Origin: Curtobacterium sp. MCLR17_032
GTDB lineage: Bacteria > Actinomycetota > Actinomycetes > Actinomycetales > Microbacteriaceae
Length of the DNA: 64,000 nt
Reading direction: 5' to 3'
Assembly (NCBI RefSeq): GCF_003234795.2
Contig: NZ_CP126268.1
Span: forward strand, 3,348,001 to 3,412,000
Under the pieces are notes generated by a model. The model ran no database searches, had not been told where the DNA came from, and saw only the letters and a program-made list of their open reading frames with translations. The number at the start of each line of letters is the position of its first letter. Position 1 is the first letter of the stretch. A program made the translations under genes and the position numbers. Below are positions 8,853 through 19,175 of the stretch, in pieces.

Positions 8853-9425
8853 CTACTTGGACGAGTCCGCGGCGTCGTCCGACTTGGCAGCGGCGTCGGC
8901 CTCGACCTCGGCAGCAGCGTCGGTCGTGGTCTCCTCGGCGACCGGGGTCGACTCCTCGGTGGTCTCGGTCTCGTCGACCGGGGCCTCCGTGGTGTCGGTC
9001 TCCGTCGCGGCCGGCGCAGCGGCGGCCGGAGCAGCCTTGCGCGAGACCGGAGCCGGCGTGCTCGAGACGGGCTCGAGGACGAGCTCGATCGAGGCGAGGG
9101 GAGCGTTGTCGCCCTTGCGGAAGCCGAGCTTCGTGATGCGGGTGTAACCGCCCTGGCGGTCGGCCACCTGCGGCGCGATCTCCGTGAACAGCGTGTGCAC
9201 GACGGTCTTGTCGCGCAGGGCTGCGATCACACGACGACGAGCGTGCAGGTCGCCACGCTTCGCGAACGTGATGAGGCGCTCGGCGACCGGGCGGAGGCGC
9301 TTGGCCTTCGTCTCGGTGGTGGTGATGCGGCCGTGCGTGAACAGGGCGTTGGCGAGGTTGCTCAGGAGCAGGCGCTCGTGGGCGGGACCGCCACCGAGGC
9401 GGGGGCCCTTGGTGGGCTTCGGCAT
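8853..9425 (-). CDS. rplQ: 50S ribosomal protein L17
   Basis: L17 binds 23S rRNA near the polypeptide exit tunnel. The N-terminal ~118 residues match the conserved L17 core ([49 protein letters not shown]). The protein is 190 residues long because a ~70-residue Ala/Thr/Glu-rich acidic tail (for example [21 protein letters not shown] blocks) follows the core; such tails are common in actinobacterial L17. It is the last gene of the operon that begins at infA, 64 nt after rpoA. Confidence 0.97.
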   Translation of the reverse strand: MPKPTKGPRLGGGPAHERLLLSNLANALFTHGRITTTETKAKRLRPVAERLITFAKRGDLHARRRVIAALRDKTVVHTLFTEIAPQVADRQGGYTRITKLGFRKGDNAPLASIELVLEPVSSTPAPVSRKAAPAAAAPAATETDTTEAPVDETETTEESTPVAEETTTDAAAEVEADAAAKSDDAADSSK

Positions 9426-9489
9426 GTCAGTTCTCCAGTGGTGATGGTGGTGCGCCCCGTGTCAGGAGCGCGTGCGCGTCAGCGCGAGG

Positions 9490-10485
9490 TCAGTTGCTGG
9501 ACTCGTCCTCGTCGTACCCGCTGTAGAAGTGGGCACCATCGAATCCGGGGACGGTGTCCTTGAGGGACAGGCCGAGCTCGGTGAGCTTGTCCTTGACCTC
9601 GTCCACCGACTTCTGGCCGAAGTTGCGGATGTTCATGAGCTGCGTCTCCGAGAGGGCGACGAGCTCGGACACCGTGTTGATGCCCTCGCGCTTCAGGCAG
9701 TTGTAGCTACGGACCGACAGGTCGAGGTCCTCGATCGGCGTCTGCAGCTCGTTCGACAGCACGGCGTCGACCGGCGCGGGGCCGATCTCGATGCCTTCAG
9801 CTGCCGTGTTGAGCTCGCGGGCGAGCCCGAACAGCTCGACGAGCGTGCGACCGGCCGACGCGATGGCGTCGCGCGGCGTGATCGCGGGCTTCGACTCGAC
9901 GTCGACGACCAGGCGGTCGAAGTCCGTGCGCTCACCGGCACGCGTCGCCTCGACGCGGTAGGTGACCTTGAGCACGGGCGAGTAGATCGAGTCGATCGGG
10001 ATCTGACCGGCCTCGCTGAACTCCGAGCGGTTCTGGGTCGCCGAGACGTAGCCGCGGCCACGCTCGATCGTCAGTTCCAGCTCGAAGCGGGCGGAGTCGT
10101 TCAGGGTCGCGATGACGAGGTCCGGGTTGTGGATCTCGACACCGGCCGGCGCGGAGATGTCCGCGGCGGTGACCTGACCGGCACCCTGCTTGCGCAGGTA
10201 GGCGGTGATCGGCTCGTCGTGCTCGCTGGAGACGACCAGGCTCTTGATGTTCAGGATGATCTCGGTGACGTCTTCCTTGACACCGGGAACGGTGCTGAAC
10301 TCGTGGAGGACACCGTCGATTCGGATGCTCGTGACTGCAGCACCGGGGATGGACGAGAGGAGCGTGCGGCGCAGCGAGTTGCCGAGGGTGTACCCGAAGC
10401 CCGGCTCGAGCGGTTCGATGACGAAGCGCGAGCGGAATTCGGAGATGGACTCCTCGTTCAGGGTGGGGCGCTGTGCAATGAGCAC
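9490..10485 (-). CDS. rpoA: DNA-directed RNA polymerase alpha subunit
   Basis: 331 residues. The N-terminal domain (to about 225) dimerises and scaffolds beta and beta-prime ([29 protein letters not shown] region). The C-terminal domain (from about 245) carries the helix-hairpin motif that contacts UP elements and activators ([35 protein letters not shown]). The start is set at GTG 10485, not the longer frame to 10524: AAAGGA lies 8 nt before this GTG and the protein then begins at the family-typical LIAQRPTL. rpsD, often found between rpsK and rpoA, is absent. Confidence 0.97.
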   Translation of the reverse strand: MLIAQRPTLNEESISEFRSRFVIEPLEPGFGYTLGNSLRRTLLSSIPGAAVTSIRIDGVLHEFSTVPGVKEDVTEIILNIKSLVVSSEHDEPITAYLRKQGAGQVTAADISAPAGVEIHNPDLVIATLNDSARFELELTIERGRGYVSATQNRSEFSEAGQIPIDSIYSPVLKVTYRVEATRAGERTDFDRLVVDVESKPAITPRDAIASAGRTLVELFGLARELNTAAEGIEIGPAPVDAVLSNELQTPIEDLDLSVRSYNCLKREGINTVSELVALSETQLMNIRNFGQKSVDEVKDKLTELGLSLKDTVPGFDGAHFYSGYDEDESSN

Positions 10486-10536
10486 TGTGGAATTCCTTTC
10501 GGCGAAGTGTCCGCTATATGACACTTGGCGGTACGA

Positions 10537-10659
10537 CGGGGCCGGCCGGGCCCCGACGGGTCTGTTTCAGTTGTGATCACGCGCACAGGAGTGCGCGATC
10601 GAACGACCAGGAATGGCCGCCCCCACTCGTCCCGGTCAGGGAACGAGCGGGGAACGGCC
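10537..10659 (-). promoter_or_regulatory. Hairpin cluster between rpsK and rpoA
   Basis: The 188-bp gap holds no gene but has three inverted repeats. GGCCG...CGGCC is the outer base of a long imperfect stem at 10615-10659. GCGCAC-AGGA-GTGCGC lies at 10581-10596, extended by flanking GATC at 10575-10600. CGGGGCC/GGCCCCG lies at 10537-10555. They may reduce or tune transcription of rpoA-rplQ. No T-rich tract follows. Confidence 0.45.
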
Positions 10660-10673
10660 TGTTGCTCCTCGCG

Positions 10674-11072
10674 TCAGACGCGGCGGCGCTTCGGCGGGCG
10701 GCACCCGTTGTGCGCCTGCGGCGTCACGTCGTTGATCGAACCGACCTCGAGGCCAGCGGCCTGGAGCGAACGGATCGCCGTCTCACGACCGGAACCCGGC
10801 CCCTTGACGAAGACGTCGACCTTCTTGACGCCGTGCTCCGCTGCCTGACGAGCAGCCGACTCGGCGGCGAGCTGCGCCGCGAACGGCGTCGACTTGCGCG
10901 AGCCCTTGAAGCCGACGGCCCCGGAGGACGCCCAGCTGAGGACGGCACCCGACGGGTCGGTGATGCTGACGATGGTGTTGTTGAACGTGCTCTTGATGTG
11001 GGCCTGGCCCACAGCGACGTTCTTCTTCTCCTTGCGGCGCGGCTTGCGCGCGGCGGTCTTGGGGGTAGCCAT
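10674..11072 (-). CDS. rpsK: 30S ribosomal protein S11
   Basis: 132 residues, of normal length for S11, which sits on the 30S platform beside 16S helix 45 and the E site. The conserved [32 protein letters not shown] and [13 protein letters not shown] stretches are all present, and the C-terminus [11 protein letters not shown] is typical. It follows rpsM by 9 nt in the infA operon. Confidence 0.98.
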   Translation of the reverse strand: MATPKTAARKPRRKEKKNVAVGQAHIKSTFNNTIVSITDPSGAVLSWASSGAVGFKGSRKSTPFAAQLAAESAARQAAEHGVKKVDVFVKGPGSGRETAIRSLQAAGLEVGSINDVTPQAHNGCRPPKRRRV

Positions 11073-11081
11073 CGTGATCTC

Positions 11082-11456
11082 CTATCGAGCCTTCTTCTTG
11101 CCTGCCACGGTGCGCTTCGGACCCTTGCGGGTACGAGCGTTCGTCTTGGTGCGCTGACCGCGCACCGGGAGACCGCGACGGTGGCGGAGACCCTCGTAGC
11201 TACCGATCTCGACCTTGCGGCGGATGTCGGCGGCGACCTCACGGCGGAGGTCACCCTCCACCTTGAAGGTGCCCTCGATGAAGTCGCGGAGGGCGACGAG
11301 CTGGTCGTCGGTGAGGTCCTTGACGCGGATGTCGCCGGAGATGCCGGTCTCCGCGAGCGTCTGGACGGCGCGGGTACGGCCGACCCCGTAGATGTAGGTG
11401 AGTGCGATCTCCACGCGCTTCTCGCGCGGGATGTCGACGCCTGCTAGACGTGCCAT
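11082..11456 (-). CDS. rpsM: 30S ribosomal protein S13
   Basis: 124 residues. S13 contacts the P-site tRNA and the 50S subunit at the head of the 30S. The start is ATG 11456 ([15 protein letters not shown]); the frame is open further upstream but has no homology there. The helix-two-turn-helix region [13 protein letters not shown] and the basic tail [20 protein letters not shown] are intact. A 226-bp gap with no recognisable gene separates it from rpmJ. Confidence 0.98.
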   Translation of the reverse strand: MARLAGVDIPREKRVEIALTYIYGVGRTRAVQTLAETGISGDIRVKDLTDDQLVALRDFIEGTFKVEGDLRREVAADIRRKVEIGSYEGLRHRRGLPVRGQRTKTNARTRKGPKRTVAGKKKAR

Positions 11457-11682
11457 TGTGCTGGCTGCTCCTGTTGTCGATGGAGGTGTGGCGCAGTGCC
11501 GGTGCCCGGGCCTCCGACCCGAGGTGTCCCCCACCCGCTGATGCGGACGGGATCTGACACTGCGTTGTCGATGTTCAGTTGTGGGTCGTGCTCGAGCCGC
11601 TGGCAGTCTCGCGACTGGCGGCCCCGGTCGTGCAGGCGGACCGGAGTCCGTTCCGGAGCAGCTCTCGCTGGTCCGTCAGGGA

Positions 11683-11799
11683 CTAGCCCTGGCGCTGCTT
11701 GTGACGCGGGTTGCTCTTGCAGATCACCATGACGCGGCCCTTGCGGCGGATGACGCGGCAGTGCTCGCAGATGACCTTGACGCTGGGGTTGACCTTCAT
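11683..11799 (-). CDS. rpmJ: 50S ribosomal protein L36
   Basis: A 38-residue protein in the gap between infA and rps[20 protein letters not shown] to [14 protein letters not shown] 11799 to TAG 11683. The zinc ribbon is present (Cys11, Cys14, Cys27 and the following His32), so this is the zinc-binding form of L36 rather than the Cys-free paralogue used under zinc starvation. It lies 70 nt after infA. Confidence 0.96.
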   Translation of the reverse strand: MKVNPSVKVICEHCRVIRRKGRVMVICKSNPRHKQRQG

Positions 11800-11869
11800 T
11801 GTTCGTTCCTCGTGCTCGCTGGCTTCGTGCTCGGCGGGTTCGCCTTGCCGTTCCTTTCCAGCTCGCGGA

Positions 11870-12091
11870 TCACTTGTAGCGGTAGACGATCCGGCCGCGG
11901 GTCAGGTCGTACGGGCTCAGCTCGACGATCACGCGGTCCTCAGGGAGGATGCGGATGTAGTGCTGGCGCATCTTCCCGGAGATGTGCGCGAGGACCTTGT
12001 GTCCGTTGGTCAGCTCAACGCGGAACATCGCGTTGGGCAGAGCTTCGAGCACCGAGCCTTCGATCTCGATGACGCCGTCTTTCTTGGCCAT
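11870..12091 (-). CDS. infA: Translation initiation factor IF-1
   Basis: 73 residues, starting at ATG 12091 ([20 protein letters not shown]). IF-1 is a single S1/OB-fold domain that blocks the A site during initiation. The conserved [22 protein letters not shown] and the C-terminal [13 protein letters not shown] are present. It is the first gene of the infA-rpmJ-rpsM-rpsK-rpoA-rplQ unit and has its own good promoter about 95 bp upstream. Confidence 0.98.
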   Translation of the reverse strand: MAKKDGVIEIEGSVLEALPNAMFRVELTNGHKVLAHISGKMRQHYIRILPEDRVIVELSPYDLTRGRIVYRYK

Positions 12092-12401
12092 AGCCTCACT
12101 GTCGCTTGGTTGGATTACCGGTGTGATCCCCGAGCCGGTCTGCGGGTTCGGGCGCCACGCCAGAAGGCATGGCACACCAAAGATCGATCTTATGTGGTAG
12201 ACGGCGGATTGCCAAGTGCTGGTTCGACCTTCCGCGAGTCGGGGGCCCGTCCGGAGCCCGAGGAGCACCCCAGTGCAGGGGACGGAGCGCGCTCCGCGGT
12301 GCGCAGGGACGCCGTTCCACAGCGACCTCATGCCTTCCCCGTCGTCGACACGGAGCCCGGAGCCGTACGGTGACCGGAGCCCTGATCGAAGGAGGACACC
12401 C
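12092..12401. other. Intergenic region between divergent infA and LCP genes
   Basis: 310 bp. It holds the minus-strand infA promoter (12187-12215) and, at its right end, the ribosome-binding site AAGGAGG (12389-12395) of the LCP gene, 6 nt before its GTG. No third gene or clear plus-strand promoter is seen. Confidence 0.6.
12187..12215 (-). promoter_or_regulatory. Sigma-70-type promoter of the infA operon
   Basis: On the minus strand TTGGCA (12215-12210) and TAAGAT (12192-12187) are separated by 17 bp. Transcription should start near 12180, giving an infA leader of about 90 nt. In this GC-rich background such a match at optimal spacing is strong evidence. Confidence 0.7.
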
Positions 12402-13676
12402 GTGCCCGACGCCCCCGGCCGCCCGCGCCCCGTCGCGCGCCACGGTCGACTCCCCCGCCGACGCGGGTGGACGACCCTGCTCACCGTCGTAGCCGCAGCC
12501 GCCGCGGTGGTCCTGGTCAGCGGCACCAGCGTCGCCACGATCGCCGCCGCGCAGCTCGCCACCTCGACCAGGACCGTGCCGCTGAGCACCGATGACCAGA
12601 GCACCGCGAAGACCGCCGACATCACCGCCATCAAGGGCGGCGCGAACATCCTGCTCATCGGCAGTGACACCCGCGTCGGACAGTTCGATTCCGACGAAGA
12701 CGTCGAGGGTGCCCGCAACGACGTCACGATGCTCGTGCACGTCTCCGAGGACCACCAGCAGCTCACCGCCGTCAGCTTCCCCCGTGACCTCATGGTCCCG
12801 ATCCCGGCGTGCACCAACCCGGAGACCGGCACCACCTACCCCGCAGCGGCATCCGCGCAGTTCAACACCGCGCTCGGCAACGGCGGCGTCTCGTGCGTCG
12901 TCGACACCGTCGAGAACCTCACCGGCCTGACCGTCCCCTACGCCGGACTCATCACCTTCGACGGCGTCATCGAGATGTCGAACGCCCTCGGCGGGGTCGA
13001 CGTCTGCGTGGCGTCCCCGATCGACGACTCCTTCACCGGGCTGCACCTCAGCGCCGGCGCGCACTCGCTGCAGGGCACGGACGCACTCGCCTTCCTGCGG
13101 TCCCGGCACGGCGTCGGTGACGGCAGCGACCTGGCCCGGATCAGCTCGCAACAGGTGTTCCTGTCGGCACTCCTCCGTCAGGTGACGTCGAACGGCACGC
13201 TCTCGAACCCGCTCACGCTCTACAAACTGGCCGGTGCCGCACTGTCGAACATGACCCTGTCGGACGGCCTCGCCCAGACCCGGACCCTCGTCGGACTCGC
13301 CTCCACCCTGCGCGGCATGAGCACGTCGAGCATGCTCTTCGTGCAGTACCCGGTCGTCGACGACCCCGCCGACCCGGCCCGGGTGGTCGTGGACGAGACG
13401 AACGCCCATGCCCTCAACGTGGCCCTGCAGACGGACGAGCGGACGTCGCTGAGCGACTCCTCGACGGGCCGTGCGTCCCGGGAGTCGTCCGGCACCGCGA
13501 GTCCGTCGCCGACGTCCGCTCCGTCCACCCCGGCGGGCTCCTCCTCCGCGGCGACCTCCGAGTCCAGCACACCGGCTCCGGAGACCACGACGACGAGCAG
13601 CCCGTCCTCGACGCCGCTGCCGTCGTCGATCACCGGGCAGAGCGCAGCCGAACAGACCTGCTCGGTGGGGAACTGA
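12402..13676 (+). CDS. LytR-CpsA-Psr (LCP) family cell-wall ligase
   Basis: 424 residues, membrane-anchored. LCP enzymes attach secondary polymers (teichoic acid, arabinogalactan or other glycans) to peptidoglycan outside the membrane. The GTG at 12402 is chosen because AAGGAGG lies 6 nt upstream, although the frame is open to 12216. A basic N-terminus is followed by one transmembrane helix (~24-50). The catalytic LCP domain shows [49 protein letters not shown] and [19 protein letters not shown] motifs with the conserved Asp and Arg residues. A Ser/Thr/Pro-rich tail of ~80 residues follows. Its position between map and infA, on the opposite strand, interrupts a usual gene order. Confidence 0.93.
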   Translation: MPDAPGRPRPVARHGRLPRRRGWTTLLTVVAAAAAVVLVSGTSVATIAAAQLATSTRTVPLSTDDQSTAKTADITAIKGGANILLIGSDTRVGQFDSDEDVEGARNDVTMLVHVSEDHQQLTAVSFPRDLMVPIPACTNPETGTTYPAAASAQFNTALGNGGVSCVVDTVENLTGLTVPYAGLITFDGVIEMSNALGGVDVCVASPIDDSFTGLHLSAGAHSLQGTDALAFLRSRHGVGDGSDLARISSQQVFLSALLRQVTSNGTLSNPLTLYKLAGAALSNMTLSDGLAQTRTLVGLASTLRGMSTSSMLFVQYPVVDDPADPARVVVDETNAHALNVALQTDERTSLSDSSTGRASRESSGTASPSPTSAPSTPAGSSSAATSESSTPAPETTTTSSPSSTPLPSSITGQSAAEQTCSVGN

Positions 13677-13713
13677 CCGTCGTCTCGCGGCGACGACGTG
13701 GCCGGGCCACGAC

Positions 13714-13757
13714 ATGACGGGAGGCCCGTTGCCAGCTGGCGACGGGCCTCCCGTCAT
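13714..13757. terminator. Bidirectional terminator between LCP gene and map
   Basis: ATGACGGGAGGCCCGT (13714-13729) pairs perfectly over 16 bp with 13742-13757. The loop contains a smaller palindrome, GCCAGCTGGC. It lies between the convergent ends of the LCP gene and map and can serve both. Confidence 0.88.
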
Positions 13758-13801
13758 GCGGGTGGTGCGCTGGCACGGGCCGGCCTGCTCCGCTCGGAGC
13801 G

Positions 13802-14635
13802 CTACGGGACGGGGACCGGGGTCACGCCCAGCGGCTCGAGCGCCGCTGCACCGCCGTCGGCGGCCGTCAGGACCCAGATGCCGCCCGCGTGCACCGCGAC
13901 GCTGTGCTCCCAGTGCGCGGCGTCGGACCCGTCGAGCGTACGCACCGTCCACTCGTCGGCGTCCGTCGAGCTGTCGATCGTGCCGGCGGTCACCATCGGC
14001 TCGATCGCGACGGCCAGGCCGGGCTTGACGGCGGGACCCGCGCCGCGGACGCGGTAGTTGAAGACCGGCGGTTCCTCGTGCATCGAACGACCGATGCCGT
14101 GACCGGTGAAGTCCTCGACGATGCCCCACTCGCCGGTCTCGTCGATGGCGTCCTCGACCGCCGCACCGACCTCGTGCAGGTTCTTCGCGTGCGCCAGCGC
14201 GGCGACCCCGTGCCAGAGCGACCGCTCCGTGGTGTCGCACAGCTTCTGGCGGGCCGCCGTCGTGTCCGCGTCGCCGCCGGGGACGACGGTGCTGAAGGCG
14301 CTGTCGCCGTTCCATCCGTCCACCTCGGCACCGGCGTCGACCGAGACGATGTCGCCGGGTTCGAGCACGCGGTCACCCGGGATGCCGTGCACGATCTCGT
14401 CGTTCACCGACACGCACAGGGTGTGGCGGTAGCCGGGCACCAACTGGAAGTTCGGCACACCGCCGCCGTCGCGGATCGTCTGCTCGGCGATCGCGTCGAG
14501 CTCACCCGTGGTGATGCCCGGCCGGATCGCGGCACGCACGGCCTCGAGCGCCTGTGCCGTGAGGAGCCCGGGCCGCACCATGGCGCGGAGCTCCTCGGGG
14601 GTCTTGTAGATCGAGGGCTTCCGGAAGCGAGACAC
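13802..14635 (-). CDS. map: Methionine aminopeptidase, type I
   Basis: 277 residues. Map removes the initiator Met from nascent proteins. The pita-bread fold signature is present: DIVSVDAGAEVDGWNGDSAFS supplies the two metal-binding Asp residues, GHGIGRSMHEEP the His, and IEPMV plus the C-terminal WEHSVAVH the Glu ligands and final His. There is no N-terminal SH3-binding zinc extension. It closes the secY-adk-map unit, 11 nt after adk. Confidence 0.96.
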   Translation of the reverse strand: MSRFRKPSIYKTPEELRAMVRPGLLTAQALEAVRAAIRPGITTGELDAIAEQTIRDGGGVPNFQLVPGYRHTLCVSVNDEIVHGIPGDRVLEPGDIVSVDAGAEVDGWNGDSAFSTVVPGGDADTTAARQKLCDTTERSLWHGVAALAHAKNLHEVGAAVEDAIDETGEWGIVEDFTGHGIGRSMHEEPPVFNYRVRGAGPAVKPGLAVAIEPMVTAGTIDSSTDADEWTVRTLDGSDAAHWEHSVAVHAGGIWVLTAADGGAAALEPLGVTPVPVP

Positions 14636-14646
14636 GGACTGCCTGG

Positions 14647-15237
14647 TCAGACCGAGGCGGCGAGACCGCGGGCGGACAGTGCCGCAGCGATCCGGTCACC
14701 GACCTCGTCGACGCCGCCGAGGCCGTCGACGTCCACGACCAGTCCACGCTGCTGGTACACGGCGACGAGCGGCGCGGTCTGCTCCTGGTACACCTGCTGG
14801 CGCCGACGGATGGTCTGCTCGTTGTCGTCCGCGCGACCCTGTTCGCTCGCACGGTTCATGAGCCGACCGACCAGGGCGTCCTGGTCGGCAACCAACTGCA
14901 CGACGGCGTCGATCCCGGTGCCCTGCTCGGCGAGCAGCCCGTCCAGGTACTCCACCTGAGCGGGCGTCCGCGGATAGCCGTCGAGCAGGAAGCCCTGTGC
15001 GGCGTCCGGCTCGGCCAGGCGGTCGCGCACCAGTTCGTTCGTCAGGTCGTCGGGGACGTACTCCCCCGCGTCCATGATCGCCTTGGCCCGCTGTCCGAGG
15101 GGCGTGCCCTCCGAGACGTTCTTCCGGAAGATGTCCCCGGTCGAGATCGCCGGCACGCCGAACGACGTGGCGATCCGGCCGGCCTGCGTGCCCTTACCGG
15201 CTCCGGGAGGTCCGACGATGATGAGACGTGCGCTCAA
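14647..15237 (-). CDS. adk: Adenylate kinase
   Basis: 196 residues, cytoplasmic; interconverts ATP + AMP and 2 ADP. The P-loop is [11 protein letters not shown] (9-19), the AMP-binding region includes ISTGDIFR, and [10 protein letters not shown] is present. The LID is short and lacks the four-Cys zinc site, as is usual for actinobacterial short-form Adk. The start overlaps the secY stop by 4 nt, so translation is coupled. Confidence 0.97.
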   Translation of the reverse strand: MSARLIIVGPPGAGKGTQAGRIATSFGVPAISTGDIFRKNVSEGTPLGQRAKAIMDAGEYVPDDLTNELVRDRLAEPDAAQGFLLDGYPRTPAQVEYLDGLLAEQGTGIDAVVQLVADQDALVGRLMNRASEQGRADDNEQTIRRRQQVYQEQTAPLVAVYQQRGLVVDVDGLGGVDEVGDRIAAALSARGLAASV

Positions 15238-16556
15238 CGGAGAAGCCCTTCGTAGTGACGCTGCTGCAGCTGCGAGTCGATCTGCTTCACCGTCTCGAGA
15301 CCGACACCCACGATGATCAGGATGCTGGCACCGCCGAACGGGAAGTTCTGGTTCGCGCCGAACAGCGCCAGTGCTGCGAGCGGGATGAGGGCGATGAGAC
15401 CGAGGTACAGCGCACCGGGCAGCGTGACCCGGGTCAGGACGTAGTCGAGGTACTCGGCGGTCGGGCGTCCGGCACGGATGCCCGGGATGAACCCGCCGTA
15501 CTTCTTCATGTTGTCGGCGACCTCTTCGGGGTTGAAGGTGATCGCGACGTAGAAGTACGTGAAACCGACGATGAGCAGGAAGTACAGGACCATGTAGAAC
15601 CAGTTGTCACCCGAGGTCAGGTTGCTCTGGATCCAGGTCACCCACGGGGCCGGCGCAGAACCGTCCGAGGGCTGGTTGAACTGGGCGATCAGCGCCGGCA
15701 GGTAGAGCAGCGACGACGCGAAGATGACGGGCACGACGCCGGCCATGTTCACCTTGATCGGGATGTAGGTGTTGTTGCCGCCGTAGGTCCGCCGCCCGAC
15801 CATGCGCTTGGCGTACTGCACCGGGATCCGTCGTTGCGACTGCTCGACGAACACGACGGCCATCATGATCACCAGTCCGACAAGGATCACGAAGAGGAAG
15901 AGCTCGAAGGACTGCGACTGCTCGATGGCCCAGAGCGCGGAGGGGAACTGCGCGGCGATCGAGGTGAAGATGAGGAGCGACATGCCGTTGCCGATGCCGC
16001 GCTCGGTGACGAGCTCGCCCATCCACATGATGAGGCCGGTACCGGCGGTCAGGGTGATGACCATCAGCAGGATCGCGTACCAGCTGTCGTTCGAGATGAT
16101 CGACGTGCAGGACGCCGAGGCGCTCGTGCCGAACAGCGCGCCCGAGCGGGCGACGGTGATCAGGGTGGTGGACTGCAGCACGCCCAGCGCGATGGTGAGG
16201 TAGCGCGTGTACTGCGTCAGCTTGGCCTGACCGGACTGGCCCTCCTTGTAGAGGGAGTCGAAGTGCGGGATGACCACGCGCAGCAGCTGCACGATGATCG
16301 ACGACGTGATGTACGGCATGATCCCGAGCGCGAAGACCGAGAGCTTCAGCAGTGCCCCGCCGGAGAACAGGTTGATCAGGTCGTAGAGGCCGCCGGACGA
16401 CGACGCGGACGCCAGGCAGGCCTGGACGCTGGCGTAGTCGACGAACGGTGCGGGGATGTACGAGCCCAGGCGGAACAGCGCGATGATCGCCAGGGTGAAG
16501 CCGATCTTCTTGCGAAGATCTGGGGTGCGCATGATGCGCGCGACCGCTCTGAACAC
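15234..16556 (-). CDS. secY: Protein translocase subunit SecY
   Basis: 440 residues with ten predicted transmembrane helices; the channel of the general secretion pathway. Recognisable stretches include FLVALFRLG-like TM1 with [47 protein letters not shown] and the cytoplasmic loop [18 protein letters not shown], which fits the ribosome/SecA-binding loop, then [30 protein letters not shown]. The start is GTG 16556, with GGAG 6 nt upstream. It is separated from rplO by a 178-bp gap with a strong hairpin, so it probably has its own promoter. Confidence 0.97.
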   Translation of the reverse strand: MFRAVARIMRTPDLRKKIGFTLAIIALFRLGSYIPAPFVDYASVQACLASASSSGGLYDLINLFSGGALLKLSVFALGIMPYITSSIIVQLLRVVIPHFDSLYKEGQSGQAKLTQYTRYLTIALGVLQSTTLITVARSGALFGTSASASCTSIISNDSWYAILLMVITLTAGTGLIMWMGELVTERGIGNGMSLLIFTSIAAQFPSALWAIEQSQSFELFLFVILVGLVIMMAVVFVEQSQRRIPVQYAKRMVGRRTYGGNNTYIPIKVNMAGVVPVIFASSLLYLPALIAQFNQPSDGSAPAPWVTWIQSNLTSGDNWFYMVLYFLLIVGFTYFYVAITFNPEEVADNMKKYGGFIPGIRAGRPTAEYLDYVLTRVTLPGALYLGLIALIPLAALALFGANQNFPFGGASILIIVGVGLETVKQIDSQLQQRHYEGLLR

Positions 16557-16696
16557 GAGTTACTCCGAACTTCTGTGACCGGTCTGGCCGGTCGAGCCGG
16601 GCGAGGTGCCCGTGGCCGGAAGCGCCGACCCCGTGGCCCGTTGACGCACGTCGAACGACGCCGTCTTGTCGGGCCTGCCATCAAGGAAACCGTAAC

Positions 16697-16725
16697 GGCG
16701 GCCCGCGCGCAATGCGCGGGCCGCC
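16697..16725 (-). terminator. Hairpin between rplO and secY
   Basis: GGCGGCCCGCGC (16697-16708) pairs perfectly over 12 bp with GCGCGGGCCGCC (16714-16725), with a 5-nt loop, 9 nt past the rplO stop. It marks the end of the spc-operon ribosomal genes or an attenuation point before secY. Confidence 0.75.
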
Positions 16726-16734
16726 GACGGGGGA

Positions 16735-17199
16735 CTACTTGGTGACGGTGCCGCCCGCCGCCACGATCTTCTCCTCGGCGGATGCCGAGACCTTGTCGAC
16801 CGTGACCGTGAGCTTCACGCTGATGTCACCCTGACCGAGAACCTTGACCTTCTCGTTCTTGCGGACGGCGCCCTTGGCGACCAGGTCCGCGACGGTGACG
16901 TCGCCACCGTTCGGGTAGAGCTCCGCGATCTTGTCCAGGTTCACGGGCTGGTACTCGACACGGAACGGGTTCTTGAACCCGCGGAGCTTCGGGGTGCGCA
17001 TGTGCAGCGGCATCTGCCCACCCTCGAAGCCGACCTTGACCTGGTAACGAGCCTTCTGGCCCTTGGTACCACGGCCGGCGGTCTTGCCCTTCGAGCCCTC
17101 ACCGCGACCGACACGGGTGCGGTCCTTCTTCGAGCCAGCGGCCGGACGAAGGTGGTGCACCTTCAGGATCTGGACGCGCTCGTTCTTCTCGTCGCTCAT
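16735..17199 (-). CDS. rplO: 50S ribosomal protein L15
   Basis: 154 residues. L15 is a late assembly protein of the 50S subunit. The N-terminal [20 protein letters not shown] and the Gly/Lys-rich extended arm ([15 protein letters not shown]) that threads into 23S rRNA are intact, followed by [20 protein letters not shown]. It overlaps rpmD by 4 nt and is the last ribosomal gene before secY. Confidence 0.97.
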   Translation of the reverse strand: MSDEKNERVQILKVHHLRPAAGSKKDRTRVGRGEGSKGKTAGRGTKGQKARYQVKVGFEGGQMPLHMRTPKLRGFKNPFRVEYQPVNLDKIAELYPNGGDVTVADLVAKGAVRKNEKVKVLGQGDISVKLTVTVDKVSASAEEKIVAAGGTVTK

Positions 17200-17381
17200 G
17201 CGTCGACCTCCTCGACCTTCACGAGGTGCGCCACCGTTGCGACGTACCCGCGGTTCTGGGCATTGTCCTCACGCAGGACCGTACGGCCGATGCGCTTGAG
17301 ACCCAGGCTGCGGAGCGTGTCGCGCTGGTACTGCTTCTCGCTGATGACGGACTTCGTCTGCGTGATCTTCAGCATGGCCAT
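17196..17381 (-). CDS. rpmD: 50S ribosomal protein L30
   Basis: 61 residues, starting at ATG 17381 ([14 protein letters not shown]); a second Met two codons on is an alternative. [18 protein letters not shown] is the classical L30 signature. It overlaps rpsE by one base (TGATG) and rplO by four, so translation of rpsE-rpmD-rplO is coupled. Confidence 0.97.
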   Translation of the reverse strand: MAMLKITQTKSVISEKQYQRDTLRSLGLKRIGRTVLREDNAQNRGYVATVAHLVKVEEVDA

Positions 17382-18256
17382 CAGGCACCTGCCTTCTCGT
17401 TCGCGGCGGTACGCGCAGCTGCTTCGGCCTTCAGCAGGCGAGCCGGCACGACGTGGTCGACGGGGAGGCCACGACGTGCTGCGACGGCGCGGGGCTCCTC
17501 GAGCTGCTTGAGGGCCTCGACCGTGGCGTGCACGATGTTGATGGTGTTCGACGAGCCGAGCGACTTGCTCAGGACGTCGTGGATGCCGGCGCACTCGAGT
17601 ACGGCGCGGACCGGACCACCGGCGATGACACCGGTACCGGCCGCGGCCGGACGCAGGAGGACGACGCCAGCGGCGGCCTCACCCTGCACCGGGTGCGGGA
17701 TCGTGTTGCCGACGCGGGGGACGCGGAAGAAGTTCTTCTTGGCCTCTTCGACGCCCTTCGAGATGGCGGTCGGGACCTCGCGGGCCTTGCCGTAGCCGAC
17801 GCCCACCAGACCGTTGCCGTCACCGACGACGACGAGAGCGGTGAAGCTGAAGCGACGACCACCCTTGACGACCTTGGAGACGCGGTTGATGGTGACGACG
17901 CGCTCGAGGAACTGGCTGTCGCCACCTCGCCCGCTCCGGTCGTTGCCGCCGCGGCCACCCTGCTGGCGGTCACGGCCGCCACCGCTGCCGCCACCACGGC
18001 GGCCACGGTTGTCGACGGAGTCGCGGTTGTTCGAAGCCGAACCCGCCGCAGTCTCGACGGGACGCTCGACGACGGGGACCTCAGGCTCCTTGGCCGCGGG
18101 GGCCTTGGCGTCTGCGTCAGTCGTCTCGGCAGCGTCGGTGCTCTCCGTGGCGGTGTCCGCCTCGGTCGGCGCCGCAGCGGTCGTGTCGACCTCGGCGTCG
18201 GTCGTGGCCTCGGCCTTGACCTCGGCGTCGTCGTTGGTGTTCGCGATGTCGCTCAC
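17381..18256 (-). CDS. rpsE: 30S ribosomal protein S5 with long N-terminal extension
   Basis: 291 residues against about 165 for most S5 proteins. The conserved core starts near residue 115 ([21 protein letters not shown]) and continues with the [11 protein letters not shown] and [21 protein letters not shown] motifs. The first ~75 residues are acidic and Ala/Thr/Glu-rich. Residues ~80-113 are Gly/Arg/Asn-rich ([17 protein letters not shown] and [13 protein letters not shown]). S5 lines the mRNA entry tunnel and affects decoding accuracy, so the extension would project near incoming mRNA. The start is GTG 18256, in a GTGA overlap with rplR. Confidence 0.96.
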   Translation of the reverse strand: MSDIANTNDDAEVKAEATTDAEVDTTAAAPTEADTATESTDAAETTDADAKAPAAKEPEVPVVERPVETAAGSASNNRDSVDNRGRRGGGSGGGRDRQQGGRGGNDRSGRGGDSQFLERVVTINRVSKVVKGGRRFSFTALVVVGDGNGLVGVGYGKAREVPTAISKGVEEAKKNFFRVPRVGNTIPHPVQGEAAAGVVLLRPAAAGTGVIAGGPVRAVLECAGIHDVLSKSLGSSNTINIVHATVEALKQLEEPRAVAARRGLPVDHVVPARLLKAEAAARTAANEKAGA

Positions 18257-18630
18257 AGGTTCAGCCCTCCTTCACGGGCACCGTCGGCGATCGCGGCGAC
18301 GCGACCGGCGTACTTGCTACCACCGCGGTCGAAGACCACGGCCTCGACGCCAGCCGACTTCGCACGCTCGGCGACGAGCTCGCCGACACGACGGGCCTTG
18401 GCGGTCTTGTCGCCGTCGAACGAGCGGAGGTCGGCCTCCATCGTCGATGCGCTGGCGAGGGTGTGACCCTTCGCGTCGTCGATGACCTGGACGAACACGT
18501 GACGTGACGACCGGGTGACGGCGAGGCGGGGACGGGTCTCGGTCCCGGTGATCTTCTTCCGGAGACGGTTGTGGCGGCGGGCCTTGGCTGCCGCCTTGCT
18601 CTTGCCTCGAGTACGAGTTCCGATGGCCAT
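18253..18630 (-). CDS. rplR: 50S ribosomal protein L18
   Basis: 125 residues; binds 5S rRNA in the central protuberance. The start at ATG 18630 ([20 protein letters not shown]) is preferred to GTG 18636, which overlaps the rplF stop. Typical motifs [31 protein letters not shown] and [24 protein letters not shown] are present. Confidence 0.96.
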   Translation of the reverse strand: MAIGTRTRGKSKAAAKARRHNRLRKKITGTETRPRLAVTRSSRHVFVQVIDDAKGHTLASASTMEADLRSFDGDKTAKARRVGELVAERAKSAGVEAVVFDRGGSKYAGRVAAIADGAREGGLNL

Positions 18631-18632
18631 GA

Positions 18633-19169
18633 TCACTTACCTGACTTTCCGGCCTTGCGGCGCACGATCTCGCCGGCGTAGCGGACACCCTTGCCCTTGT
18701 AGGGCTCGGGCTTGCGCAGCTTGCGGATGTTGGCCGCGACCTCACCGACGAGCTGCTTGTCGATGCCGTTCACGGTGACCTTGTTGTTGCCCTCGACGGC
18801 GAAGCTGATGCCTGCCGGCGGGTTGACCGTGATCGGGTGGGAGTACCCGAGCGCGAACTCGAGGTCGCTGCCCTTGGCGGCGACGCGGTAACCGGTCCCG
18901 ACGACCTCGAGGCCCTTGGAGTAGCCCTGGGTGACGCCGATGATCTGGTTCGCGATGAGCGACCGGGTGAGGCCGTGCAGCGCGCGGGAGGAACGCTCGT
19001 CGTCCGGGCGGCTGACGAGGACCTGGTTGTCCTCGACGGTGGCCTGGATGGGCTCAGCGATGACGAGCGTGAGCTCGCCCTTCGGGCCCTTGACGGCGAC
19101 GTTCTGGCCGTCGACCGAGACGGTCGCTCCGGCCGGGATGTCGATGGGGAGACGTCCGATACGAGACAT
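18633..19169 (-). CDS. rplF: 50S ribosomal protein L6
   Basis: 178 residues with the two L6 domains. It lies near the sarcin-ricin loop and supports factor binding. [17 protein letters not shown], the central [21 protein letters not shown] and the C-terminal [25 protein letters not shown] are diagnostic. It sits 6 nt after rpsH. Confidence 0.98.
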   Translation of the reverse strand: MSRIGRLPIDIPAGATVSVDGQNVAVKGPKGELTLVIAEPIQATVEDNQVLVSRPDDERSSRALHGLTRSLIANQIIGVTQGYSKGLEVVGTGYRVAAKGSDLEFALGYSHPITVNPPAGISFAVEGNNKVTVNGIDKQLVGEVAANIRKLRKPEPYKGKGVRYAGEIVRRKAGKSGK

Positions 19170-19175
19170 GATCGA

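Noticed and set aside
11457..11682. Possible extra small gene between rpmJ and rpsM
   Set aside because: No frame in the 226-bp gap has a ribosome-binding site or resembles a ribosomal protein; only short inverted repeats are seen.
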